DNA of 64,000 bases from Desertivibrio insolitus (GCF_017355965.1 NZ_JAFIQW010000004.1:434001-498000), one strand, 5' to 3'. Numbered from the stretch's first letter, positions 10,601 through 18,795 are shown. Program-made: numbers and translations. The notes: a model not told the origin generated them from the sequence alone.

Positions 10601-10932
10601 GCGATCTCGTCAAGGTGTGCAGCGAGTCCGAGCTCGGCGAGAACGAGGCGCTCCGCGTCGACGTCGCCGGCACCGCGGTCGCGGTGGTGAAGGACGCCGC
10701 CGGCGCCATCTTCGCCATCGGCGACACCTGCACCCACGGCGACATCTCGCTGTCGGAGGGGTTCGTCGAGGGCGACACCCTCGAGTGCTGGGCGCACGGC
10801 TCGAAGTTCGAGCTGAAGACCGGCAAGCCCCTCAACTTCCCGGCCTACGAGCCGGTCCCCGTCTTCGCGGTGTCGGTGGTCGATGGCGACGTGTTCGTCG
10901 ACCCCACCCCGCGCACCCCCGAAAGCCTGTAA
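10597..10932 (+). CDS. Rieske-type [2Fe-2S] ferredoxin in the suf operon
   Basis: This 111-aa small Rieske protein has the two ligand boxes CTHG (Cys45, His47) and CWAHG (Cys64, His67), as in non-haem dioxygenase ferredoxin subunits. Its place between sufD and sufC, overlapping the sufD stop (GTGA), points to electron supply for cluster assembly or to a cluster carrier rather than to aromatic degradation. That role is inferred from position. This gene is a regular part of actinobacterial suf operons. The start is GTG at 10597. Confidence 0.92.
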   Translation: MSDLVKVCSESELGENEALRVDVAGTAVAVVKDAAGAIFAIGDTCTHGDISLSEGFVEGDTLECWAHGSKFELKTGKPLNFPAYEPVPVFAVSVVDGDVFVDPTPRTPESL

Positions 10933-10942
10933 GGAACGCAGA

Positions 10943-11716
10943 ATGTCCACTCTCGAAATCAAGGACCTCCAGGTCAGCATCGACACCGACCAGGGCAGCA
11001 AGCCGATCCTGCGCGGCGTCGACCTCACCATCAACGAGGGCGAGATCCACGCGATCATGGGCCCCAACGGCTCGGGCAAATCGACCCTCGCGTACACGAT
11101 CGCCGGTCACCCCCGCTACAACGTCGACGGCGGCTCGATCCTCTTCGACGGGCAGGACGTGCTCGAGATGAGCGTCGACGAGCGCGCCCGCGCGGGTCTC
11201 TTCCTCGCGATGCAGTACCCGGTCGAGATCCCCGGCGTCACCGTCGCGAACTTCCTCCGCACCGCCAAGACCGCGATCGACGGCGAGGCGCCGGCGATCC
11301 GCACGTGGGGCAAGGAGCTGCGCCAGCACATGACGGACCTCCGCATGGACCCGTCGTTCGCCGAGCGCAACGTCAACGAGGGCTTCTCCGGTGGTGAGAA
11401 GAAGCGTCACGAGATCATGCAGCTCGAGCTGCTCAAGCCGAAGTTCGCCGTGCTCGACGAGACAGACTCCGGTCTCGACGTCGACGCGCTGAAGATCGTG
11501 TCCGAGGGCGTCAACCGCGCCAAGGCGAACACCGGCCTCGGCGTGCTCCTCATCACGCACTACACGCGCATCCTCCGCTACATCAAGCCGGACTTCGTGC
11601 ACGTGTTCGTCGCGGGCAAGGTCGCCGAGCAGGGTGGACCGGAGCTGGCCGAGCGCCTCGAGAACGAGGGCTACGACCGCTACGTGTCCGCGGCCGCGGC
11701 CGCGGCGGAGGCGTAG
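10943..11716 (+). CDS. sufC: Fe-S cluster assembly ATPase SufC
   Basis: This 257-aa ABC-type ATPase drives the SufBCD scaffold. Walker A is GPNGSGKST (about 40-48), the signature is FSGGEKKRHE, Walker B/D-loop is FAVLDETDSGLDVDAL, and the H-loop is LLITHYTRIL. The DETDSGLD sequence is diagnostic of SufC. The start ATG at 10943 follows AAGGAACGCAGA. A frame extension upstream overlaps the Rieske gene and is not used. It is four bases upstream of the SufT-like gene. Confidence 0.97.
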   Translation: MSTLEIKDLQVSIDTDQGSKPILRGVDLTINEGEIHAIMGPNGSGKSTLAYTIAGHPRYNVDGGSILFDGQDVLEMSVDERARAGLFLAMQYPVEIPGVTVANFLRTAKTAIDGEAPAIRTWGKELRQHMTDLRMDPSFAERNVNEGFSGGEKKRHEIMQLELLKPKFAVLDETDSGLDVDALKIVSEGVNRAKANTGLGVLLITHYTRILRYIKPDFVHVFVAGKVAEQGGPELAERLENEGYDRYVSAAAAAAEA

Positions 11717-11721
11717 TCCCC

Positions 11722-12051
11722 ATGGTCAGCGCGCTCGCTCCCGAGCTCTTCGACCAGGTCGAGGAGGCGCTCAAGGACGTCGTCGACCCCGAGCTCGGGG
11801 TCAACATCGTCGACCTCGGGCTGATCTACGACCTCACCTGGGACGACGAGAACAACGCCCTCATCATCTCGATGACGCTCACCTCGGCGGGCTGCCCGCT
11901 GACCGACGTCATCGAGGACCAGACGGCCCAGTCTCTCGACGGCGTCGTCGACGCCTTCCGCATCAACTGGGTGTGGATGCCGCCGTGGGGTCCCGAGCGG
12001 ATCACCGAGGACGGCCGCGACATGATGCGCGCCCTCGGGTTCTCGATCTGA
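11722..12051 (+). CDS. sufT: MIP18/DUF59 metal-sulfur cluster assembly factor (SufT-like)
   Basis: This 109-aa MIP18-family protein has DVVDPELGVNIVDLGLIYDL (about 18-37), the TLTSAGCPL loop with the conserved cysteine and the WVWMPPWGPERIT segment. SufT-type proteins help mature Fe-S proteins. It is the last gene of the suf operon. The usual cysteine desulfurase (SufS) and sulfur carrier (SufU) that follow sufC in mycobacteria are not here. A strong hairpin terminator follows within ten bases. Confidence 0.9.
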   Translation: MVSALAPELFDQVEEALKDVVDPELGVNIVDLGLIYDLTWDDENNALIISMTLTSAGCPLTDVIEDQTAQSLDGVVDAFRINWVWMPPWGPERITEDGRDMMRALGFSI

Positions 12052-12064
12052 CCCAGCCAACGAA

Positions 12065-12100
12065 GAAGGCCGGCCGAGCGTGATGCTCGAGCCGGCCTTC
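12065..12100. terminator. Bidirectional rho-independent terminator between suf operon and bioY
   Basis: GAAGGCCGGC (12065-12074) pairs with GCCGGCCTTC (12091-12100). Inside, CGAGC pairs with GCTCG around a five-base loop. The total stem is about 15 bp with one bulge, flanked by A-rich and T-rich ends. It lies between the convergent suf operon and bioY and can serve both. Confidence 0.85.
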
Positions 12101-12119
12101 GTCGTTGTGGGGGCGGACG

Positions 12120-12716
12120 TCAGGCGCGACGGTCCCGACGGCCGAAGTAGGCCCAGCCGGCGCGCACGACGCCCGCGGCGATCGCGGCCTTGATCGCACC
12201 GCCGATCAGGAACGGCCAGAGACCCGCGGCGAGGGTCTGCTCGAGGTTCAGCTGGAGCGCCCAGGCGAGCCAGGGGAGACCGAAGGCGAAGGGCATGACC
12301 GTGCCCGCGGCGAAGGCGACGACGGCGCGGAGCACGGTGCGGTCCCAGGCGCGCTCGGCGAGCCATCCGGTGAGCGCCGCGGCGGCGACGAAGCCGATGA
12401 TGTAGCCGCCCGTGGGGCCGGCGAGCACCTGGAAGCCGCTCGACGCGTCGCTGAAGACGGGGAGCCCGACGATGCCGAGCACGGCGTAGAGCGCCATCGA
12501 GAGGGCGCCGCGCTTCGCACCGAGCGTCGCGCCGACGAGCAGCACCGCGAGGGTCTGACCGGTGATCGGCACGGGCCACAGCGGCACGGCGACCTGAGCG
12601 GCGGCACCGGTGATGGCGGCTCCACCGGCGACGAGGAGGGCGTTGGTGGCGAGCGAGCGGGGGAAGACCCGGTCGGCGAGGACGGCGGCAGGGGCAGCCG
12701 GAGTGATCGTCGTCAT
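12120..12716 (-). CDS. bioY: Biotin transporter BioY (ECF substrate-binding subunit)
   Basis: This 198-aa membrane protein is the biotin-binding S component of an ECF transporter. About six hydrophobic segments are seen, with VPLWPVPITGQTLAVLLVGA (about 46-65) and GPTGGYIIGF, both BioY hallmarks. No bioM/bioN energising genes are adjacent, so it must use a shared ECF module or act alone. The ATG at 12716 lies seven bases after a TATTGT hexamer (12729-12724), so the mRNA is probably leaderless. It is divergent from the ABC-F gene across a perfect palindrome. Confidence 0.92.
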   Translation of the reverse strand: MTTITPAAPAAVLADRVFPRSLATNALLVAGGAAITGAAAQVAVPLWPVPITGQTLAVLLVGATLGAKRGALSMALYAVLGIVGLPVFSDASSGFQVLAGPTGGYIIGFVAAAALTGWLAERAWDRTVLRAVVAFAAGTVMPFAFGLPWLAWALQLNLEQTLAAGLWPFLIGGAIKAAIAAGVVRAGWAYFGRRDRRA

Positions 12717-12723
12717 AGCGCCT

Positions 12724-12769
12724 ACAATAGGGCGTCCCTTTTTCCCGTTACGTCGGCCCGGCCGACGTA
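12724..12769. promoter_or_regulatory. bioY promoter and 21-bp perfect palindrome
   Basis: TATTGT on the minus strand (12729-12724) is a -10 for bioY. Upstream of it, TACGTCGGCC (12749-12758) and GGCCGACGTA (12760-12769) form a perfect inverted repeat around one central base. The repeat lies about 20 bp upstream of the bioY -10 and 26 bp before the ABC-F start, so it is well placed for an operator. The regulator is unknown. Confidence 0.55.
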
Positions 12770-12794
12770 CGCTCTCCCATGCGAGGAAGTCCCT

Positions 12795-14393
12795 GTGCTC
12801 GCCGTGCACGATCTCGAGATCCGCGTGGGCGCACGCCTGCTCATGGACGGGGTGGACTTCCGGGTCGACCGCGGCGACAAGGTCGGCCTCGTCGGCCGGA
12901 ACGGCGCCGGCAAGACGACGCTGACGAAGGTGCTCGCGGGCGACCTGCCGCCGGCCGGAGGAAGCGTCGACCGCACCGGCGAGCTCGGTTATCTGCCGCA
13001 GGACCCCCGCTCCGGCAACCCGGAGGACCTCGCCCGCACCCGCATCCTCGACGCCCGTGGGCTCGGCCAGCTCGTACTCGGGATGTCCGAGGCGACGATG
13101 CAGATGGGCGACGCCGACCCCGCCGTCAGCGAGAAGGCGATGAAGCGGTACGCGAAGCTCGAGGACCGCTTCCTCGCGCTCGGCGGCTACGCGGCCGAGG
13201 CGGAGGCCGCCTCCATCGCGAGCAACCTCAACCTGCCGGACCGCATCCTCGACCAGCCGCTGAAGACGCTGTCGGGTGGTCAGCGCCGCCGCATCGAGCT
13301 CGCCCGCATCCTGTTCTCCGGCGCCGACACGATGATCCTCGACGAGCCGACGAACCACCTCGATGCCGACAGCGTCGTCTGGCTGCGCGAGTTCCTCAAG
13401 GCGTACAACGGCGGCGTCATCGTGATCAGTCACGACGTCGACCTCGTCGAGGAGACGGTGAACCGCGTCTTCTACCTCGACGCGAACCGCCAGGTCATCG
13501 ACATCTACAACATGGGGTGGAAGAACTACCTCAAGCAGCGCGCCGCCGACGAGGAGCGCCGCAAGAAGGAGCGCGCGAACGTCGAGAAGAAGGCCGCTGC
13601 GCTCCAGCTGCAGGCTGCGAAGTTCGGCGCGAAGGCCACGAAGGCCGCAGCGGCGCACCAAATGGTCGCGCGCGCCGAGCGGATGCTCGCGGGCCTCGAG
13701 GAGGTGCGCGAGAGCGACCGGGTCGCGAAGCTGCGCTTCCCTGACCCGGCACCGTGCGGTCGCACGCCGCTCATGGCATCCGACCTCTCGAAGAGCTACG
13801 GGTCACTCGAGATCTTCACCTCCGTCGATCTGGCGATTGACCGCGGCTCGAAGGTCGTGGTGCTCGGCCTGAACGGCGCGGGCAAGACGACCCTGCTGCG
13901 CATGCTCGCCGGCGTCGACAAGCCCGACACGGGGCAGATCGAGCCCGGCCACGGCCTGCGGATCGGCTACTACGCGCAGGAGCACGAGACGATCGACGTC
14001 AACCGCACCGTGCTGCAGAACATGATCTCGGCCTCACCGGCCCTGACGGAGACCGAGGCGCGTCGCGTGCTCGGCTCGTTCCTCTTCACCGGTGACGACG
14101 GGCACAAGCCTGCCGGAGTGCTCTCGGGTGGCGAGAAGACCCGCCTGGCTCTCGCGATGATCGTGGTCTCGGGCGCCAACGTGCTGCTGCTCGACGAGCC
14201 GACCAACAACCTCGACCCGGCGAGCCGCGAGGAGATCCTCGGCGCGCTGGCGTCGTATCAGGGCGCGGTCGTGCTCGTCAGCCACGACGAGGGTGCCGTG
14301 CAGGCGCTGAACCCGGAGCGCGTGCTGCTGCTGCCGGACGGCGTCGAGGACCACTGGAACCCGGACTACGCGGACCTGATCACACTCGCCTGA
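12795..14393 (+). CDS. ABC-F family ATPase
   Basis: This 532-aa soluble protein has two ABC domains and no membrane segment. Walker A motifs are GRNGAGKTT (about 34-42) and GLNGAGKTT, signatures SGGQRRRIELA and SGGEKTRLALA, Walker B LDEPTNHLD and LDEPTNNLD. A charged linker of about 80 residues, rich in Arg, Lys and Glu, joins the domains. ABC-F proteins act on the ribosome as translation factors or antibiotic-protection factors. Which applies here cannot be told. The start is GTG at 12795 with GAGGAAG at 12783-12789. The frame is open far upstream but there it overlaps bioY. Confidence 0.93.
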   Translation: MLAVHDLEIRVGARLLMDGVDFRVDRGDKVGLVGRNGAGKTTLTKVLAGDLPPAGGSVDRTGELGYLPQDPRSGNPEDLARTRILDARGLGQLVLGMSEATMQMGDADPAVSEKAMKRYAKLEDRFLALGGYAAEAEAASIASNLNLPDRILDQPLKTLSGGQRRRIELARILFSGADTMILDEPTNHLDADSVVWLREFLKAYNGGVIVISHDVDLVEETVNRVFYLDANRQVIDIYNMGWKNYLKQRAADEERRKKERANVEKKAAALQLQAAKFGAKATKAAAAHQMVARAERMLAGLEEVRESDRVAKLRFPDPAPCGRTPLMASDLSKSYGSLEIFTSVDLAIDRGSKVVVLGLNGAGKTTLLRMLAGVDKPDTGQIEPGHGLRIGYYAQEHETIDVNRTVLQNMISASPALTETEARRVLGSFLFTGDDGHKPAGVLSGGEKTRLALAMIVVSGANVLLLDEPTNNLDPASREEILGALASYQGAVVLVSHDEGAVQALNPERVLLLPDGVEDHWNPDYADLITLA

Positions 14394-14483
14394 TCCCTCA
14401 GACGCGGGGAGCGAGTCGTTGTCGCGGGCCCGACTCCGACTTGAGACTCGAGTTCCGGGAGAGTCGTCTGCGGCGGCCGGATG

Positions 14484-15326
14484 TCAGGTGCCGGCGCGGT
14501 CGAGCGCCTCGTCCTCTTCCGCGGAGTCGCTGCGCTTGAGCGCCCGCTTGCGCTCGCGCTCGGCGGCGCGGCGCTGCTCCTCGGGGTCGTCGGCGTTGAG
14601 CTGCCGTACCTCCTGGCGCAGCAGGTAGACGTAGAAGACGAAGCCCATCAGGGCGAAGACGAACCACTGCAGCGCGTACGAGAGGTGCGGGCCCTCGTCG
14701 AGCTCGGGACGCCCCTCGGCGATCGGTCGTTCGGCGGGGGCGGGGCTCTCCTCGGCCAGGAGTCCGTAGGCACCGGTGTAGACGGGCCGGTCGAGGTCCG
14801 CTGCGATTTCCTCTAGCTGAATGGACGAGATCTGGCCCTGCGGCGCGGTGCGTCCGGGAAGGGTCGATTCGCCGCCCTGCAACCGGGCGACGACCGTGAC
14901 GGTGCCCTCGGGCGCGGCCGGGACGACGTCTGGGGAGTCCTGCTCGCGGCCGGTCGGCACCCACCCCCGGTCGATGATGACGATCTCGCCGCTGTCGAGC
15001 AGGAACGGAACGAGGACCTCGAAGCCTGGCTGACCGCCGAGGGGGCGGTTTCGCGCCAGCAGCTGCTCGTCCGTCAGGTACCGGCCGGTCACCTCGACGG
15101 GCGCCCACTTCTGCGACTCCTCGAAGGAGTCGAGGTCCGGCAGCAGCGACTCGATGGGCTGCGGCTCGGCGTCGTAGTTCGCGACGATGCGGTCGATCTC
15201 CGCCCGCGCCTCCGCACGGCGGGCGAATTGCCACACCCCGAAGCCGCTGCAGACGATGGCGAACACGATCGCGACCGCGAGGTAGCCCAGCCAGCGTCGT
15301 GTGCGGAGGAGGGCCCAGGCGGTCAC
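14484..15326 (-). CDS. SURF1 family cytochrome oxidase biogenesis protein
   Basis: This 280-aa protein has an N-terminal membrane helix (about 13-33), a central extracytoplasmic domain with the SURF1 boxes WQFARRAEA, YLTDEQLLARNRPLGGQPGFEVLVPF and VIIDRGWVP, and a second helix near 215-240 (LSYALQWFVFALMGFVFYVYLL). SURF1 helps insert haem A into cytochrome aa3 oxidase, matching ctaA/ctaB in the same window. The start GTG at 15326 overlaps the stop of the upstream 92-aa gene (GTGA). The acidic/basic C-terminal tail is a usual actinobacterial feature. Confidence 0.93.
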   Translation of the reverse strand: MTAWALLRTRRWLGYLAVAIVFAIVCSGFGVWQFARRAEARAEIDRIVANYDAEPQPIESLLPDLDSFEESQKWAPVEVTGRYLTDEQLLARNRPLGGQPGFEVLVPFLLDSGEIVIIDRGWVPTGREQDSPDVVPAAPEGTVTVVARLQGGESTLPGRTAPQGQISSIQLEEIAADLDRPVYTGAYGLLAEESPAPAERPIAEGRPELDEGPHLSYALQWFVFALMGFVFYVYLLRQEVRQLNADDPEEQRRAAERERKRALKRSDSAEEDEALDRAGT

Positions 15327-15601
15327 GCGCGCGCTCCCGGGAGTGCGCTCGGTGCCGTTCCCGCGTCCGAGCGGTCGGGGACGAACTCGACCGACTCGGA
15401 GACGGGCGTCACCACGAGCGGGAACTCCCGGGCGTCGAGGTAGTCGGAGAGGAAGCCGCGGTGCTCGTCACAGGCGAGCCACGTCTTGACCCGCTCGCGC
15501 GGGTGGATCTTCGGGTTGCGCCAGTGCAGGGCCCAGGCGGCATCCGCGTCGCATCCGGCCCTCGAACAGATGACCGTCGAAGGACCCTCGAGCCCAATCA
15601 C
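15323..15601 (-). CDS. Conserved hypothetical protein with paired cysteines
   Basis: A 92-aa soluble protein I cannot assign to a function. It has a CSRAGC pair near the N terminus, then AAWALHWRNPKIHPRERVKTWLACDEHRGFLSDYL. The two early cysteines plus the later C..H pair could form a zinc site, but this is inference. It is joined on both sides by four-base GTGA overlaps (to the DUF3099 gene upstream and SURF1 downstream), so the three are translated together. A role linked to cytochrome oxidase assembly is possible from context only. Confidence 0.8.
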   Translation of the reverse strand: MIGLEGPSTVICSRAGCDADAAWALHWRNPKIHPRERVKTWLACDEHRGFLSDYLDAREFPLVVTPVSESVEFVPDRSDAGTAPSALPGARA

Positions 15602-15942
15602 GGCCGGGGCTCGTCGTCGGGACGCGCGGGGAAGGCGTCGTCGTCGACGATCGTCGGGCGCAACGGCTCGCCGTCCACGGTCGGCCGGTAGAGCTCGATC
15701 GAGCCCGGACGCTCGACGGCACCGCCGGGCTGCGGTCCGCCGACGTTCGCCAGAACGACCGCGATGTAGGGGAGCACCACCGCACCGGCGATGCAGAGCG
15801 CGAGCCACCATCCGGTGACGAAGAGGCACGCGACGATGCAGACCAAGCGAATGCCCATCGCCAGGGCGTACTTGACCATGCGGTCGTGTCGGTCATCCTG
15901 AGGCGATCGCGGGAGCGTGGTGATTGAGGCCGTCTTCTTCAT
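15598..15942 (-). CDS. DUF3099-type small membrane protein
   Basis: A 114-aa protein with two adjoining hydrophobic helices (about 25-68: LAMGIRLVCIVACLFVTGWW and LALCIAGAVVLPYIAVVLAN) followed by GGPQPGG and a Pro/Asp-rich tail, the layout of actinobacterial DUF3099 proteins. Its function is unknown. The start is ATG at 15942, 77 bp from the divergent fabG-like gene. The stop overlaps the next gene by four bases. It heads a coupled DUF3099 / 92-aa / SURF1 set. Confidence 0.85.
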   Translation of the reverse strand: MKKTASITTLPRSPQDDRHDRMVKYALAMGIRLVCIVACLFVTGWWLALCIAGAVVLPYIAVVLANVGGPQPGGAVERPGSIELYRPTVDGEPLRPTIVDDDAFPARPDDEPRP

Positions 15943-16019
15943 GTGCCGGGGTCAACTCTACGTCCGACCACTGACATATAGCCTGGTGTGGTTTGCATCT
16001 CGGCGACTCCGGAGGTTCC

Positions 16020-16727
16020 ATGACCACGCGCACCGTTCTCGTGACCGGCGGCAACCGAGGCATCGGTCACGCCATCGCTTCGGAGTTCGTCGCGCAGGGG
16101 CACCGCGTGGCCGTGACGGCCCGGTCGGGGGAGGGCCCCGAGGGCTCGCTGACGGTGCGCGCAGACGTCACAGACGCGGCATCCATCGACGCCGCCTTCA
16201 GCGAGGTCGAGGCTCAGCTCGGCCCCGTCGAGATCGTGATCGCCAACGCCGGCATCACCCGCGACACGCTCCTCATGCGCATGAGCGAGGAGGACTTCTC
16301 GACCGTCGTCGACACCAACCTCGGCGGCGCGTTCCGCGTCGTCAAGCGCGCGTCGAAGGGCATGCTCAAGGCGAGGTACGGCCGCATCGTGCTGATCTCG
16401 AGCGTCATCGGACTCTTCGGCGGCGCCGGCCAGGTGAACTACGCGGCGTCGAAGGCGGGCCTCGTCGGCATCGCCCGCTCGCTCACCCGCGAGCTCGGCG
16501 CCCGCGGCATCACCGCGAACGTCGTCGCACCCGGTTTCATCGAGTCGGACATGACGGCTGTGCTTCCCGAGGAGCAGCAGGCCGAGTACAAGAAGTCGAT
16601 CCCGGCCGGCCGCTTCGCCACCCCGGCCGAGGTCGCGAAGGTCGTGGCCTGGATCGCCGGCGATGACGCCGGGTACATCTCCGGCGCCGTCATCCCCGTC
16701 GACGGCGGCCTCGGAATGGGTCACTAG
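16020..16727 (+). CDS. fabG: 3-oxoacyl-ACP reductase-like SDR (FabG)
   Basis: This 235-aa classical short-chain dehydrogenase has GGNRGIG (10-16) for NADP binding, NAG (76-78), and catalytic Ser128, Tyr141 and Lys145 in the YAASK motif. It fits FabG/MabA-type beta-ketoacyl-ACP reductases in length and in the C-terminal ISGAVIPVDGGLGMGH ending. The start ATG at 16020 has GGAGG four bases upstream. It is divergent from the DUF3099 gene and not followed by other fatty acid genes, so substrate is inferred from family. Confidence 0.88.
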   Translation: MTTRTVLVTGGNRGIGHAIASEFVAQGHRVAVTARSGEGPEGSLTVRADVTDAASIDAAFSEVEAQLGPVEIVIANAGITRDTLLMRMSEEDFSTVVDTNLGGAFRVVKRASKGMLKARYGRIVLISSVIGLFGGAGQVNYAASKAGLVGIARSLTRELGARGITANVVAPGFIESDMTAVLPEEQQAEYKKSIPAGRFATPAEVAKVVAWIAGDDAGYISGAVIPVDGGLGMGH

Positions 16728-16791
16728 CCTTCCTCGCGCCACCTGTGGAGAGATCCGCGAGGAGAGGCGACGGCTGCCCTAGCGTGTAGCC

Positions 16792-17340
16792 ATGCGCTCC
16801 TTGGTCGGATGCCTCGCTGCGGTGCTCCTGCTCGCCGGCTGCACCGCGGAGCCCGCGCCCGAGCCGACAGGAACGGTAGACGCCGCGCCGAGCTCTCCTG
16901 CTGCAGAACCGGAAGAGGCCGAAAGGATTGCTGCGGCGGCCTACGCGCGCTACCTCGCGCTCGCTAATGAGATCTTGAACGAAGGCGGTGCCGAACCAGA
17001 CCGCATAGACCAGGTGGTCGCCGAAGGCATGGCCGAGAGCGAGAAGGCTGGTTACGAGCAGTACGCAGAGCGTGGCTTGCGAACAGTGGGTGAAGCGACG
17101 TTCGACTCGTTGAGCATCCAGAGCTACCAACCCGGCGCGGAGGCAGGCGAGACGGCCATAGTCGCTTACCTCTGCTCCGACAGCAGCGCGGTAGACGTCG
17201 TGAACGGTGCAGGCGACTCCGTTCTGGAGCCGGATCGAGATTCGCGATCACCCTTCGAGGTGCACTTCGCTTACGACCGCGAGGGCCAACTTCTCGTCTC
17301 TGCACGAGAGCCATGGTCTGGCGAGAACTTCTGCCAATGA
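16792..17340 (+). CDS. Lipoprotein of unknown function
   Basis: A 182-aa secreted lipoprotein. The N terminus MRSLVGCLAAVLLLAGC has a lipobox (LLAGC, Cys17), then a Pro/Glu/Ala-rich linker and a globular part with no motif I know. TAGCGT (16780-16785) stands six bases before the ATG, so the mRNA is probably leaderless. Base composition from about 16840 to 17530 is visibly lower in G+C than the neighbours, and codons such as GAA, ACA and GTA are frequent, which hints at acquired DNA. The stop overlaps the next gene by four bases (ATGA). Confidence 0.85.
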   Translation: MRSLVGCLAAVLLLAGCTAEPAPEPTGTVDAAPSSPAAEPEEAERIAAAAYARYLALANEILNEGGAEPDRIDQVVAEGMAESEKAGYEQYAERGLRTVGEATFDSLSIQSYQPGAEAGETAIVAYLCSDSSAVDVVNGAGDSVLEPDRDSRSPFEVHFAYDREGQLLVSAREPWSGENFCQ

Positions 17341-18128
17341 GGGTGTTCGCTTTTGTTGCTGTGAGTCTTGTGCTGGCACCAGTTGCCGAATCACTGGTGT
17401 CCGCCTCGAACTGCGATCTCGCTTCCGAGCTCGCCAGCATATGTGGCGGGGGTTCCGGAGACCATGTGGTGGTCGAGGCTTGGCACCGTTGGCCAGGTGG
17501 CGGCGGAGGAGGTAGCTCGTCGAGGACCGTCCCAGAACCACGTCAAGCTGATTCGGCGCCCCGGCCCACCGACCCACCCTGCGACTCCACCATCCGCGCC
17601 TGCTACACCGTCACCGCGCCGGGCGAGGCGCCTCCCGGCACGCCCGCGATCACGCTGAGCGACCTGGCGTCCTTCCGTCCGGCGGTGGGGGAGCAGCGCA
17701 TGGAGCCCGACGGCTGGGCGGTCACCGGCCTCGACGCCAACTTCCTCGGCGACGGCCAAGCGCGGGTCGTGGCCGGGCAGCTGCTCGGGCAACCCGCCTC
17801 CGTGCGGTTCGAACCGGTGGGCTGGACCTGGGACTACGGCGACGGGAGCAGCCGTACGAGCGCGAGCCCCGGCAGCACCTGGCAGCAACTGGGCCTCGAC
17901 GAGTTCGAGCCCACCCCGACGAGTCACGTCTTCGACGAGCCGGGCACCCACACGGTGACGCTCACCGTGTCCTACTCCGCCGCGTACTCCTTCGGAGGCG
18001 GCGGATGGGTAGCGGTCAGCGGCGCGGTCACCGCGGCCGCAGATCCCATCACCGTCGTCGTGGGGAACGCCGACACCGTGCTGGTGGAGCACCCGTGCAC
18101 GGTCGACGCCGCGGCGCCTGGCTGCTGA
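17337..18128 (+). CDS. Secreted PKD-like domain protein
   Basis: A 263-aa exported protein from ATG 17337 (an ATG at 17313 adds eight residues). It has a signal peptide (about 1-24), a Gly/Ser linker and a PKD-like beta domain: GWTWDYGDGSS, HVFDEPGTHTVTLTVSYSAAY. Four cysteines outside the signal peptide may form disulfides. PKD domains usually mediate surface or protein contacts. It is translationally coupled to the lipoprotein gene before it. The first 200 bp are low in G+C with rare codons and the rest is typical of the genome, so composition breaks inside the gene near 17540. It ends one base before the convergent serB stop. Confidence 0.82.
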   Translation: MRVFAFVAVSLVLAPVAESLVSASNCDLASELASICGGGSGDHVVVEAWHRWPGGGGGGSSSRTVPEPRQADSAPRPTDPPCDSTIRACYTVTAPGEAPPGTPAITLSDLASFRPAVGEQRMEPDGWAVTGLDANFLGDGQARVVAGQLLGQPASVRFEPVGWTWDYGDGSSRTSASPGSTWQQLGLDEFEPTPTSHVFDEPGTHTVTLTVSYSAAYSFGGGGWVAVSGAVTAAADPITVVVGNADTVLVEHPCTVDAAAPGC

Positions 18129-18129
18129 G

Positions 18130-18774
18130 CTAGCCGCGCAGCCCGAGCACGGGCAGCAGCTGGGAGAGGTCCCGCGTCGCGAGCGCGACATCCGCCTGCC
18201 GACGCACGACCGGCTTCGCGCAGAACGCCACCGACAGCGCGGCCGTTTCCATCATCCGCAGGTCGTTCGCGCCGTCTCCGACCGCGATCGTCCGGGTGAC
18301 GGGCACGTCGAACTGCACGGCCCACTCGGCGAGAGCGAGCGCCTTCGCCTCGGCGTCGATCACACCGCCGTCCACCTCGCCGGTCAGCGTGCCGTCCTCG
18401 ACGCACAACCGGTTGGCGCGCCACACGTCCAGCCCTAGCGACTCCGCGAGCGGATCGAGCAACTCGTGGAACCCGCCGGAGACCACGGCGACAGCGCCGC
18501 CCGCACGGTGCACCGACTCGACGAGCTCGGGCACTCCCGGCGTTACGCGAATGCGCTCGCGCGCGGCCTCGACGGCCTCGACCGGCAGCCCCTTCAGAGT
18601 GCCGACGCGCAGGCGCAGGCTCTCGGCGAAGTCGATCTCGCCGCGCATGGCACGCTCGGTCACGTCAGCGACGAGGTCGAGCGAGCCGGCGGCATCCGCG
18701 AGGAGCTCGATGGCCTCGTTCTCGATGAGCGTGGAGTCGACGTCGAGCACGACGAGGAACCGGGCCGAGGTCAT
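18130..18774 (-). CDS. serB: Phosphoserine phosphatase
   Basis: This 214-aa HAD-family enzyme dephosphorylates phosphoserine in serine synthesis. DVDST (11-15) gives the nucleophile Asp11 and acid/base Asp13. VVSGGFHELLDPLA is motif II and AVGDGANDLRMM is the C-terminal motif binding magnesium. No ACT domain is present, as is common in short SerB forms. It lies 21 bp downstream of glgC on the same strand and converges on the PKD gene. Confidence 0.93.
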   Translation of the reverse strand: MTSARFLVVLDVDSTLIENEAIELLADAAGSLDLVADVTERAMRGEIDFAESLRLRVGTLKGLPVEAVEAARERIRVTPGVPELVESVHRAGGAVAVVSGGFHELLDPLAESLGLDVWRANRLCVEDGTLTGEVDGGVIDAEAKALALAEWAVQFDVPVTRTIAVGDGANDLRMMETAALSVAFCAKPVVRRQADVALATRDLSQLLPVLGLRG

Positions 18775-18795
18775 GCAGCTCCTGGTGGTGCGGGG

